Source of the DNA: Oscillospiraceae bacterium
Lineage (GTDB): Bacteria; Bacillota; Clostridia; Oscillospirales; CAG-272
Length of the DNA stretch: 50,585 bases
NCBI GenBank assembly: GCA_015064355.1
Contig: SVSJ01000019.1
Span: 1-50,585 of the forward strand
Reading direction: 5' to 3'
Numbering within the stretch: position 1 is the stretch's first letter; each line of letters begins with the position of its first letter. Below are positions 34,158-41,223 of this stretch, piece after piece. The position numbers and the translations under genes were made by a program. The notes beneath the pieces were generated by a model. It was not told the origin of the DNA, ran no database searches, and saw nothing but the letters and a program-made list of their open reading frames with translations.

Positions 34158-34865
34158 TTATCTTTTGCAAAGGAAGTATCCTATGCCACGCTTTGTGAGA
34201 AGATACTCGGGGCGGGCCGGATCGTTTTCGATCTTTTTTCTGATACGGCTAACTGTAACATCCACAGTTCTAATATCTCCGTAATAATCATCGTATCCCC
34301 AGATCTTTTCAAGCAGATCCTCTCTGGAGTAAGCCACACCAAGGTTCTCTGCAAGGAACAGAATGAAATCGTAGTCCTTCTTTGAAAGCTCTACAGGCTC
34401 TCCGTTTTTGGTTACGGAGTAGTGTTCCCTGTCGATCACAAGCTCACCCACCGCGATAGGCGCGTCGTGACTTTCCACGACTCTTGCCACTTCTCCCGAA
34501 GAACGGCGGATATTTGCTCTGATACGGGCCATAAGCTCCTTAAATGAGAAAGGCTTTGTTACGTAATCGTCAGCGCCTGTTTCAAGGCCAAGGATCCTGT
34601 CCTTTTCTTCTTCCCTTGCTGTAACAAAAATGATCGGCACCTGGCTCTTGTATCTGATGCGCTCGCAAACCTCAAATCCCGTCATTTTCGGGAGCATTAT
34701 GTCAAGAAGAATAAGGTCATAGCCTCCTGTGAGGGCCATATTCAGTCCGGTTTCACCGTCGTGGGCCATATCACAGTCGTATCCTTCTTTCTTGATGTTA
34801 TACGCAAGTACAACAGCTATATTTTTCTCGTCCTCAACAACGAGGATCTTCTTCTTTGAGTCCAT
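34158..34865 (-). CDS. walR: OmpR/PhoB-family response regulator WalR-like
   Basis: A 235-residue regulator from the ATG at 34865, chosen for GGAGGAAAT just upstream; the frame is open further but overlaps the preceding gene. The receiver domain (1-118) has the acidic pair E11/D12, the phosphoacceptor D55 in LILLDIMLPKMTGFEV, and the TKPF lysine. The C-terminal winged-helix domain ends in DIRTVDVTVSRIRKKIENDPARPEYLLTKRGIGYF-type sequence (given in part). It pairs with the kinase 24 bases downstream. As WalR it would control autolysins and envelope genes. Confidence 0.9.
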   Translation of the reverse strand: MDSKKKILVVEDEKNIAVVLAYNIKKEGYDCDMAHDGETGLNMALTGGYDLILLDIMLPKMTGFEVCERIRYKSQVPIIFVTAREEEKDRILGLETGADDYVTKPFSFKELMARIRANIRRSSGEVARVVESHDAPIAVGELVIDREHYSVTKNGEPVELSKKDYDFILFLAENLGVAYSREDLLEKIWGYDDYYGDIRTVDVTVSRIRKKIENDPARPEYLLTKRGIGYFLCKR

Positions 34866-34878
34866 ATTTCCTCCGAAA

Positions 34879-35958
34879 TCAATTTGATTTTGCAAGATTT
34901 GATGTGGTGTAATAGGGATAGTCTATTTCGCTTATAAGCTCTGCAAGCCTTCCGCTGTTCCAACAGTCCTCAAGAAGGATCGTGCAAGCTCCGTATTTGG
35001 TAACGTGTGCGATCATTTCTGTAAATACAGCCTCCGCGTCAGAGCTGCCGTTCACCGTAAAGTCAGGCTTTATGGGTATGTACCCAAGGCTCTCAAGGAT
35101 ACGGTCCTCTTCAGCGTTGCCCGTTGCAAGGGTGAGCCTTGCGTGCCTCTTGGTGTATGGCATAAACAACTCGTTTGTTCCGTCAAGCTCTGCGGCTATG
35201 TCGACCCCGTCGATCCGCCGATTTCTGGGGATCACTCCGTAAACACCCATCGCCGATGCTTCAAGAACGTCATCGATCTCGACCTGTGAGGTGAGAAGCA
35301 TAGTATAATTCAGCCCGTACTCGTCAAGCCTGTATTTTGCAACGTATTCAGGCGAAATGTTCGAGGGAGATTTCACGAGAATGTATATTCTCTTCAGCAC
35401 GTTTATAGTACCGGTAGTGCCCTCACTGTGGTCTTCCTCTTCAATCGTATAGTTCTTTATAAGAGTACCCAAGGACAGCTTTCTTCCGGAGTCAAAGAGC
35501 CTTAGGGTGGTCTTCCCGTTTTCGGCAACAAAATATTCTCTTTTGATTCCTACAGCGTTGCCCACGGTTTCCGCGTTAACGTAAAACGCACCGGAATCCT
35601 TTAATACTCCCACTCCCCGGACGATCTCTCCGTTTACCGCCGCCGATTGAGAGGAGAACAGTATGGAAATGTACTCACCGGTTTCGGTGTTACAGATAAG
35701 GAGGTTATCACTTGTGGGAGTCGTAACGCTGATCGCATCGAACATTTTGAATATTTCGGCCGGCACGTAATATTCTCCCTCTCTTACAACCAAGGGAGAT
35801 GAGGAATCCTTGTACCAGGCTTCGTCATTGTAGAACAGAGTGGGAACATTCCCCTCATCTGGATAAACCCCATCAGCGTAAACGGACGCGGGAACGAGAG
35901 CAAGTATAAATAATATCATAAGCATGGAAATAAGCTTGACCGATGAGCCTTTTCTCAT
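34879..35958 (-). CDS. Exported stalk-domain protein with polysaccharide deacetylase-like C-terminus
   Basis: A 359-residue secreted protein. The signal peptide (about 1-28) ends in ASVYADG. Residues 30-180 form a copper amine oxidase N-terminal/stalk-type domain (ISVTTPTSDNLLICN, SQSAAVNGEIVRGVGVLKDSGAFYVN). The C-terminal 170 residues have alternating strands and helices like a polysaccharide deacetylase or NodB fold, but I do not see the His-His-Asp metal site, so activity is doubtful. It lies 13 bases upstream of walR and 25 bases after the DUF3810 gene, which suggests an envelope role. AAAGGAGG precedes the ATG. Confidence 0.65.
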   Translation of the reverse strand: MRKGSSVKLISMLMILFILALVPASVYADGVYPDEGNVPTLFYNDEAWYKDSSSPLVVREGEYYVPAEIFKMFDAISVTTPTSDNLLICNTETGEYISILFSSQSAAVNGEIVRGVGVLKDSGAFYVNAETVGNAVGIKREYFVAENGKTTLRLFDSGRKLSLGTLIKNYTIEEEDHSEGTTGTINVLKRIYILVKSPSNISPEYVAKYRLDEYGLNYTMLLTSQVEIDDVLEASAMGVYGVIPRNRRIDGVDIAAELDGTNELFMPYTKRHARLTLATGNAEEDRILESLGYIPIKPDFTVNGSSDAEAVFTEMIAHVTKYGACTILLEDCWNSGRLAELISEIDYPYYTTSNLAKSN

Positions 35959-35983
35959 AGCCGCATCCTCCTTTTGTTAGTAA

Positions 35984-37093
35984 TTATTCTGTGGGAAATT
36001 GGTCTTTGTAATATGCAACAGCCAGATCAACTACCATACCGTAGCTTACTGAGCCCTCAGTTCCCTGAACCTTGAGATAAGTGTCATTTACCGTGTCACT
36101 TACCTCTGCAGCAACGTTATCACGGTATTTGTCGAAAAACTCGCTGTAGCATTTTTCGTCGTATTTTGCACCGTCGCACAGATTCCTTACAGACTTGCTG
36201 TAAAGTGCCGGCGAAGCCTTGTAAAGCGGCATTGCCAGATAATCGTACATACTGAGATAACCGGCATACTGAATGTACGGGTCACTTGAATTTATGCACA
36301 CAAGATATGCAATAAAGTTCGCCTCGTTTTCCCGTGCGATTCCCCGCTGGTGAGCCATTTCGTGGGCGGTGGTGAATACGTTAACGTAATAAGGATAATT
36401 GGTGTTGAGATTTGCCTCACCTGTAAAGAAGGAGTACACACCGGAGATATGAGTGTATGTCATTATTTCCGAAATGACGATCTGCTTTACCGGAGCTTTT
36501 ACAATACCGATGAAATCGTGTTCGAGAGACAAAAGGGCATAGGATTCGTGAAGCTTTTTCACAGTTTCTCTATGAGAATACGGGCGCACGGATCCAATCT
36601 CATCCGCATATGTGATCTGGCTTTCAAGCTCGTTCAGCTTTTCAACCACAATGTTCATCGTGTGATGAAGTTCCTCCGCAGATACGGGAGCCGCTTCAAG
36701 CCCCAGCTTCTCATCAACAGTAGAGCCTCTGTATCCTGCTGCAAAGTTGAACACAAAGATCACATAGATCGCAAGGGCAGCGGACAGAATCCCAACGATC
36801 ACACGGACAAAATGTCTGTCACTGCGTGACGCACTCTTTATTGCACCAACGATTACCCAAAGGATAATAAACGGGCTGCCGAGAATAATAAACTCAGCCA
36901 GAGAAAATGGGATCCAAGCGGTAAGCATCGCCAAAAATCCGCGGAAGAAATTTGAAATTCCCTCGTTGAACCAGTCGGCAAATGCCGGACTTGCAATAAA
37001 CGCCACGTTAAGCCCTGCCGCGATTATGGCGAGAACTATTATCACCATTGATACAACCGGAATGTATTTTGTTATCTTTTTAAGTAAAGTCAT
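35984..37093 (-). CDS. DUF3810 membrane protein with HExxH motif
   Basis: A 369-residue protein. Three hydrophobic helices lie at about 13-35, 54-84 and 96-118. The extracytoplasmic or cytoplasmic domain after them contains HEMAH (244-248) followed by GIARENEANF, a HExxH-plus-Glu zincin arrangement (third ligand possibly E257). This fits the DUF3810 family, whose members are predicted metallopeptidases without assigned substrates. Its place in the WalRK-type operon suggests envelope protein processing; that is inference. AAGGAAAACAAAC precedes the ATG. Confidence 0.82.
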   Translation of the reverse strand: MTLLKKITKYIPVVSMVIIVLAIIAAGLNVAFIASPAFADWFNEGISNFFRGFLAMLTAWIPFSLAEFIILGSPFIILWVIVGAIKSASRSDRHFVRVIVGILSAALAIYVIFVFNFAAGYRGSTVDEKLGLEAAPVSAEELHHTMNIVVEKLNELESQITYADEIGSVRPYSHRETVKKLHESYALLSLEHDFIGIVKAPVKQIVISEIMTYTHISGVYSFFTGEANLNTNYPYYVNVFTTAHEMAHQRGIARENEANFIAYLVCINSSDPYIQYAGYLSMYDYLAMPLYKASPALYSKSVRNLCDGAKYDEKCYSEFFDKYRDNVAAEVSDTVNDTYLKVQGTEGSVSYGMVVDLAVAYYKDQFPTE

Positions 37094-37111
37094 GTTTGTT
37101 TTCCTTAAAGT

Positions 37112-38023
37112 TTATTCTTCAAAACGGAGGCCGAGAGCCTTCATTAGCTCCCCGATATCCTTGGGCACAGGGGCTCTGACCACCACGTCCTCCTCTGTGT
37201 ACGGATGTGGGAACACGGTCTCGTATGAGTGCAGTGCGTGTCGCGGAATAAGGGGAGACTCTGTGCCGTAAAGAGTGTCGCCAACCAGAGGACAGCCGAT
37301 TCCCGCAAAATGCACACGTATCTGATGTGTTCGACCGGTTATGGGGGATGCCCACACAACAGCCTGCTTTCCGTTGTCGCACAGCACACGGTATTCAGTC
37401 ACCGCAGGCTTTGCGTCGGGAGCCGTTTCGTCGCATTCCTCACGCTCAATAATGCTCTCTGCCCTTCTGTGCATAAAGGAACGTAGCACGCCCTCTCGCA
37501 CAGCGGGAACACCGTCGGTCACTGCTATATATGATTTTCTGATCTTCCCGTTCATCATTGACTTCATCATTTTATATGATGCGTCTCTGGTGTTTGCGGT
37601 AAGCATACAACCGCTTGTATCACGGTCAAGTCGGTTAACCGGGCGAAAAACGTAAGTTGTACCCTCGTATCTGTGGGCAAGGGCGTTTGCCACCGTGTCA
37701 AGCTTGTGGCCAAGGGAGGGATGGGATGGCATATTGTACGGCTTGTTCACCACAGTCACAGCCTCGTCCTCGTATACCACCTCGATGGGCAAGTCCACGG
37801 GGATGATATACGGACTTACGTCCTCAGGCTTGTCTTCAACTGCAAGCGAAAGCACGTCTCCCCTCTTCAGTTCGTATCTGACAGTTACCCACTGGCCGTT
37901 TACGTTGATTCCGTCGGGGGAAAACTTCAATTTCTTGATAAGGTTTACCGAAAACCCGAGATCGTTTTTTAAAACCTCACGGATTAGTTTGCCCTCGTAA
38001 TTGTTTTCTATTAAAATATCCAT
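37112..38023 (-). CDS. RluA-family 23S rRNA pseudouridine synthase (RluD-like)
   Basis: A 303-residue enzyme from the ATG at 38023, supported by AAGG seven bases upstream; the longer frame overlaps the preceding gene. An S4-like N-terminal segment (1-60) precedes the catalytic domain. Motif II is RLDRDTSGCMLTANT, containing the catalytic Asp of the HRLDRxTSG consensus (here NRLDRDTSG). The C-terminal motif is SPITGRTHQIRVHFAGIGCPLVGDTLYG. It isomerises uridine in rRNA or tRNA; the exact site cannot be read. It is the second gene of the long minus-strand operon. Confidence 0.92.
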   Translation of the reverse strand: MDILIENNYEGKLIREVLKNDLGFSVNLIKKLKFSPDGINVNGQWVTVRYELKRGDVLSLAVEDKPEDVSPYIIPVDLPIEVVYEDEAVTVVNKPYNMPSHPSLGHKLDTVANALAHRYEGTTYVFRPVNRLDRDTSGCMLTANTRDASYKMMKSMMNGKIRKSYIAVTDGVPAVREGVLRSFMHRRAESIIEREECDETAPDAKPAVTEYRVLCDNGKQAVVWASPITGRTHQIRVHFAGIGCPLVGDTLYGTESPLIPRHALHSYETVFPHPYTEEDVVVRAPVPKDIGELMKALGLRFEE

Positions 38024-38028
38024 TTGCC

Positions 38029-38376
38029 TTAATTCTCGATCTGCCGCCAATAGCTGTAAAAAGCAATTACAGTCCGCTCTTCACCGCCGTGCTCAATGTC
38101 AGGTGCAGTGATTACCACGCCGTCCAGAGACATAAGCTCCCAAGCGTACAGCCATTCGATCTTGGTGCGCATGAGTACGTCCTGGCTTGAGTAGATAAGC
38201 AGCTCGTCGTCTTTTTTGATAATTGCGCCGCTTTTGCCAACTACCTCTTCGATTCCGTTTATGCGCTCTGTTACGCACTTCAGCGCACGGCCGTCAAGAT
38301 AATTCGCCAGGTCTCTCTTGTATCTCTTGCTGTTTATGTTTTTGCTCCTTGTCCAATGTCTGGTGGGTTTCGGCAT
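38029..38376 (-). CDS. Small hypothetical protein upstream of the pseudouridine synthase
   Basis: A 115-residue protein starting at MPKPTRHW, preceded by GAGGAAATT; the longer frame to 38436 lacks a ribosome binding site. The N-terminus is very basic (RHWTRSKNINSKRYKRDLANYL). The rest looks like a small mixed fold with two Trp-rich strands (IEWLYAWELMSLDGVVITAPD). No family is recognised. It ends six bases before the rluA-type start, so translation is probably coupled. A basic RNA-binding role would fit but is only a guess. Confidence 0.7.
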   Translation of the reverse strand: MPKPTRHWTRSKNINSKRYKRDLANYLDGRALKCVTERINGIEEVVGKSGAIIKKDDELLIYSSQDVLMRTKIEWLYAWELMSLDGVVITAPDIEHGGEERTVIAFYSYWRQIEN

Positions 38377-38680
38377 AATTTCCTCGATTTTTATCGTATT
38401 TTTATTAATAATCGGCAGAAACACATACTGCCCCATGTAATTATAGCATAAAAAATTATGAAAATGTATAGAAAATTATGAATTTTTGTCTCCTGCTTCC
38501 TTTTTGTTGCGATTTTGCGACATTTTTCTCTTTTTTGCCCAGCCTGACAGCTCCAATGCGCCGCTTATTGATGGATTTCACTCCCTGCAACAAACAAAAA
38601 AAAGCCACTCCGAAAATGGGTGGGTTCTAAAGGATAGTTTTTTGTAACGACATAGCGCAAAGGCAAACAGCTACAACCGG

Positions 38681-38806
38681 AGGCTCCTTTGTGTAAAGGG
38701 AGCTGTCAACGAAGTTGACTGAGGGATTGTTTTGGTATAATTCTTGCTTTAACAATCCCTCCGTCACGTCTTACGCCGTGCCACCTCCCTTTGCACAAGG
38801 GCGGCT
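38681..38806. mobile_element. MITE-like palindromic repeat element
   Basis: About 126 bases made of two imperfect inverted arms. The left end reads AGGCTCCTTTGTGTAAAGGG and continues to GAGGGATTGTT (38721-38731). The right end, read on the other strand, is AGCCGCCCTTGTGCAAAGGG and continues to GAGGGATTGTT (38753-38763 on the plus strand as AACAATCCCTC). There is no coding capacity. Elements of this form (an AGGCTCCC-like end and a TTGACTGAGGGATTG core) are, from memory, widespread in gut Clostridia. No clear target duplication is visible. Confidence 0.65.
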
Positions 38807-38863
38807 TTTTGTCTGTAAGTGCGCACTTATTCACAACCAAAAGTGACAGTGCGAATATAAAAG

Positions 38864-38898
38864 AGCCGATACGGAAACAAACCCATATCGGCTTTTTT
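38864..38898 (-). terminator. Terminator after the NTF2-like gene
   Basis: AGCCGATACGG (38864-38874) and CCCATATCGGCT (38882-38893) form an 11-pair stem with one mismatch. On the minus strand it is followed by CTTTTATA and on the plus strand by TTTTTTG. It would end the transcript of the 38996-39421 gene. Confidence 0.75.
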
Positions 38899-38995
38899 GA
38901 CTGTTCTTTAATACACGAAGCTAAATGGAATGGCTTTTTGTTATCACGCATCAGCCTCAATGGTGTTTATTCGCCTATTATGAATTAAGCTATAC

Positions 38996-39421
38996 TTATT
39001 TCAACCAACTGCCCATTACTTCTCCGTTCGATTGAATGATTGCTATTGGGAAACGGCCCAATACGAATTCAACCTGATCTTCAGATGAATAAGGTTCAAG
39101 GTGCCTATCATAGACTATCCAGCACATCGCCTCCGGAACATATGAGGCTTTAATTGAAGAAGGCTCATATTCAGAATTATACTGCTCTTTCCACAAGATT
39201 ATTGCCTTATTTACTGCATCATCTTTATCTGATACAGGACCTATGTTAATGCCCTCGATGAAATATGACTTGCTTTTAGAATTATACATATCAAACAGGC
39301 AATTGGCTATTGTAAATTGTGTCACGTCATTCTTCGGTGTGTTTTTTTGGCTGATCTGATTCGCCAGTATTATTGCTGATATAAAAATCAAAACCGCGCA
39401 AACAATTATTACTTTTTTCAT
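38996..39421 (-). CDS. Membrane-anchored protein resembling NTF2-fold immunity proteins
   Basis: A 141-residue protein. A hydrophobic helix (2-20) anchors it or serves as a signal. The rest has the order DDAVNKAIILWKEQY (helix), then IKASYVPEAMCWIVYDR and GRFPIAIIQSNGEVMGSW (strands). That matches by eye the NTF2-fold immunity family found beside polymorphic toxins. The call is tentative: no toxin gene lies within the window. It has an AT-rich composition unlike the housekeeping neighbours, consistent with transfer. GGAGAAAAG precedes the ATG. Confidence 0.5.
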   Translation of the reverse strand: MKKVIIVCAVLIFISAIILANQISQKNTPKNDVTQFTIANCLFDMYNSKSKSYFIEGINIGPVSDKDDAVNKAIILWKEQYNSEYEPSSIKASYVPEAMCWIVYDRHLEPYSSEDQVEFVLGRFPIAIIQSNGEVMGSWLK

Positions 39422-39505
39422 TTTTTCTTTTCTCCTGCAATAATAATTTCATAACACTCAACGGTCATTTTTGCGTAGTTGTCGATAAAAAATAGCGCCG
39501 GGTAT

Positions 39506-39784
39506 TTACTTTTGTTGCTCCTTTTCGATTTTCTTCATTTCATCAACTGTGAAATTGATATTACAGTTTTCACAATGAAGCTCTGACCAAATGAACTTTA
39601 CGTTGCCTATCATATAAGAGTCAAATGTGAAAAAATCAAAGTCTTTTGCTTCGGGAGAATAGGAATTAACGATTCTTGAAACTTTGACTTTCTTTAAAAG
39701 TCCATTGCAATGGGGGCAATAGTGCTTGACAAAGTTAACGTAAATCGGATCCTTTGATATCCATTGAATATGTTGGTATTCCAT
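39506..39784 (-). CDS. Small zinc-ribbon-like hypothetical protein
   Basis: A 92-residue protein with CPHC (about 23-26) and CENC (about 71-74), a likely single zinc ribbon, separated by a strand-rich region with aromatic residues. No family is recognised. GAGGTGAATT precedes the ATG. This leader is part of an imperfect direct repeat that also occurs after pepT at 41141-41223. It probably forms a unit with the NTF2-like gene 84 bases downstream. Confidence 0.65.
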   Translation of the reverse strand: MEYQHIQWISKDPIYVNFVKHYCPHCNGLLKKVKVSRIVNSYSPEAKDFDFFTFDSYMIGNVKFIWSELHCENCNINFTVDEMKKIEKEQQK

Positions 39785-39865
39785 AATTCACCTCATTATG
39801 TATTTTCGGGGTTGTTTGATTCTCCCCTCCTTGATAAACAAATCAATTCTCGCCGTAAAGCTTGA
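39782..39865. repeat. Direct repeat copy A (duplicate of the pepT tail and leader)
   Basis: 84 bases matching 41141-41223 at about 80 percent by eye. The last 25 bases (39841-39865) are identical to the copy at 41199-41223, which covers the final pepT codons and stop. At the other end the copy includes the ribosome binding site and ATG of the 92-residue protein. Confidence 0.85.
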
Positions 39866-39904
39866 AAAGGGCTAATCCTACCCCATAAATTTTAAGTTTT
39901 ACCA

Positions 39905-40222
39905 TCAAGAGGGAGGAAGATTGTCTTGCTCGGGATCTTTTTCTTCGTTAAGGACTTCTTCGATATATGGGATCAGTGGAAGTGTTCTGTACGAGGATTT
40001 TGTTTTCAAAACATCCATTCCTCTAGTACCTTTACCATTTGGTGTGTTTACTTCTATGATTTTGTGACGAATGACAATCTTTTTTCGCTGTAATCAATTG
40101 CATCCCACTTTAATCCGAGTACTTCAATTCTTCTTAAGCCGTAATAAGCGGTTAAAATCACAGGCAGTCTCATTGGATCTCCGTCAAACTTTTCTACGAA
40201 AAACGCAAGAAATACAAAGAAT
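39905..40222 (-). pseudogene. Fragment of a tyrosine recombinase (phage-type integrase)
   Basis: On the minus strand, from about 40205, the frame reads FVEKFDGDPMRLPVILTAYY and continues GLRRIEVLGLKWDAIDYSEKR. This is the start of the integrase catalytic domain with its conserved Arg (GLRR.E..GL.W). A stop codon in this frame near 40060 is bypassed if one base is restored in the AAAA run at about 40063-40066. The next frame then reads EVNTPNGKGTRGMDVLKTKS and SYRTLPLIPYIEEVL, which fits the integrase consensus. It ends at a TGA at 39905. The N-terminal SAM-like domain and the HxxR/Tyr end are missing, so the gene is dead. Confidence 0.8.
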
Positions 40223-40336
40223 AATAGGTGTGCCTAAGATTACGATTATGGTTTAGATCACTTTTCTTTTGATATGTTGGGTTACACAAATTTTTAATTC
40301 GGTTACTATGTCTACTCTTGACTTTTGTTTTTGCTA

Positions 40337-41065
40337 TCAAATACCAGGCGAAGTGGTGTTGCCGTCTTCATCACAAGTTATTTTATATTTTTTGCAATAA
40401 AAATACTGAACAAAATTTATATGACCAGGCGCAGGAATAAAAAACAAAAGAACAAGACTAATAGTCGCAACCAAGTTTTGTGTACTAACACTGGTATGTG
40501 ATCTAAGTACTCTACTTGTAACCATACCTGCTGCACTGGCCAACGGAACCAAGGATGCCAAAAGAGCATCTATTGCCAAAGCTACAGGTGATTGCCATTT
40601 TTTTCTGATCTTCTTAAAAACTCCTTTATGCACGCCTAGCACTATTAAAGCAATGTAGCTAACCGAGAAAAGTACATATAAAGGCAGTAACCATAAGCAA
40701 AAAGAGATATCTGCAAGTCCATTATCTCCCACTGGGTCAAATAAACACACGCAGGCAAATAAAAGCCAGACGAGAAGAGAAAGCAATAATCCTGAAATAC
40801 CCTTTACAAGAAATCTCAACTCAAAGGTATTTTTTGCATTTTGAATGCAAAAGATAAATATCCAAAATAGCAAGCTCCAGATAATGACAGAAAAAATCGG
40901 AAATAACGTTTCCCAACTAGCCCCCATCGTCTTAATTCCACCGAAACCCATCACCAACATAATTAACTGAAAGATAAAAAGAGCCCAATATATTTTTTTC
41001 AAATCAGCAAGTGTCGAATATTTTTTTGTGTTAAGGTATACCAAATCAAGTACTTTTTCTCTCAT
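40337..41065 (-). CDS. Polytopic membrane protein of unknown function
   Basis: A 242-residue protein with about six hydrophobic helices (roughly 27-45, 55-76, 88-110, 122-146, 158-180, 193-212). A short cytoplasmic tail follows with FVQYFYCKKYKITCDEDGNTTSP. The helices and the YCKKY...C-(D/E)-E-(D/N)-G tail recall membrane immunity-like proteins of Firmicutes, but I cannot name a family. AAAGGAGAG lies seven bases before the ATG. The gene is flanked by the two copies of the pepT-tail repeat, together with the integrase fragment. Confidence 0.6.
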   Translation of the reverse strand: MREKVLDLVYLNTKKYSTLADLKKIYWALFIFQLIMLVMGFGGIKTMGASWETLFPIFSVIIWSLLFWIFIFCIQNAKNTFELRFLVKGISGLLLSLLVWLLFACVCLFDPVGDNGLADISFCLWLLPLYVLFSVSYIALIVLGVHKGVFKKIRKKWQSPVALAIDALLASLVPLASAAGMVTSRVLRSHTSVSTQNLVATISLVLLFFIPAPGHINFVQYFYCKKYKITCDEDGNTTSPGI

Positions 41066-41086
41066 GTGAAAGCTCTCCTTTATTAG

Positions 41087-41143
41087 TTAATATCCAAGCA
41101 TAATTAACGCGAAAAATATTAAATAATAATTTTTAATGCGCAT
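41087..41143 (-). CDS. Possible 18-residue hydrophobic peptide
   Basis: An ATG preceded by GAGGTGAATC encodes MRIKNYYLIFFALIMLGY. It ends 21 bases before the membrane protein gene. Its leader is the second copy of the sequence that starts the 92-residue gene at 39784. It may be a relic of gene duplication or a short membrane peptide coupled to the next gene. Confidence 0.35.
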   Translation of the reverse strand: MRIKNYYLIFFALIMLGY

Positions 41144-41223
41144 GATTCACCTCGTTATGTAATTTGGGGGCGGCTTGATTCTCCTCTTTGGATATATTAA
41201 TCAATTCTCGCCGTAAAGCTTGA
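41141..41223. repeat. Direct repeat copy B (pepT tail and downstream leader)
   Basis: 83 bases that include the last codons and stop of pepT (41201-41223) and the following GATTCTCC...GAGGTGAATCATG leader. It matches 39782-39865. The two copies lie 1.36 kb apart in the same orientation. Confidence 0.85.

Larger units (their letters stand above)
38437..38995. other. Gene-poor stretch with palindromic element
   Basis: About 560 bases with no credible gene. It holds a TATAAT box (minus strand, near 38444-38449) for the hypothetical gene at 38376, a MITE-like palindromic repeat (38681-38806) and a terminator (38864-38898). An open frame over 38706-38960 lies across the palindrome and is not called. 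Confidence 0.55.

Noticed and set aside
38706-38960. Open frame of 84 codons
   Set aside because: It lies across the palindromic element and the terminator and has no start signal.
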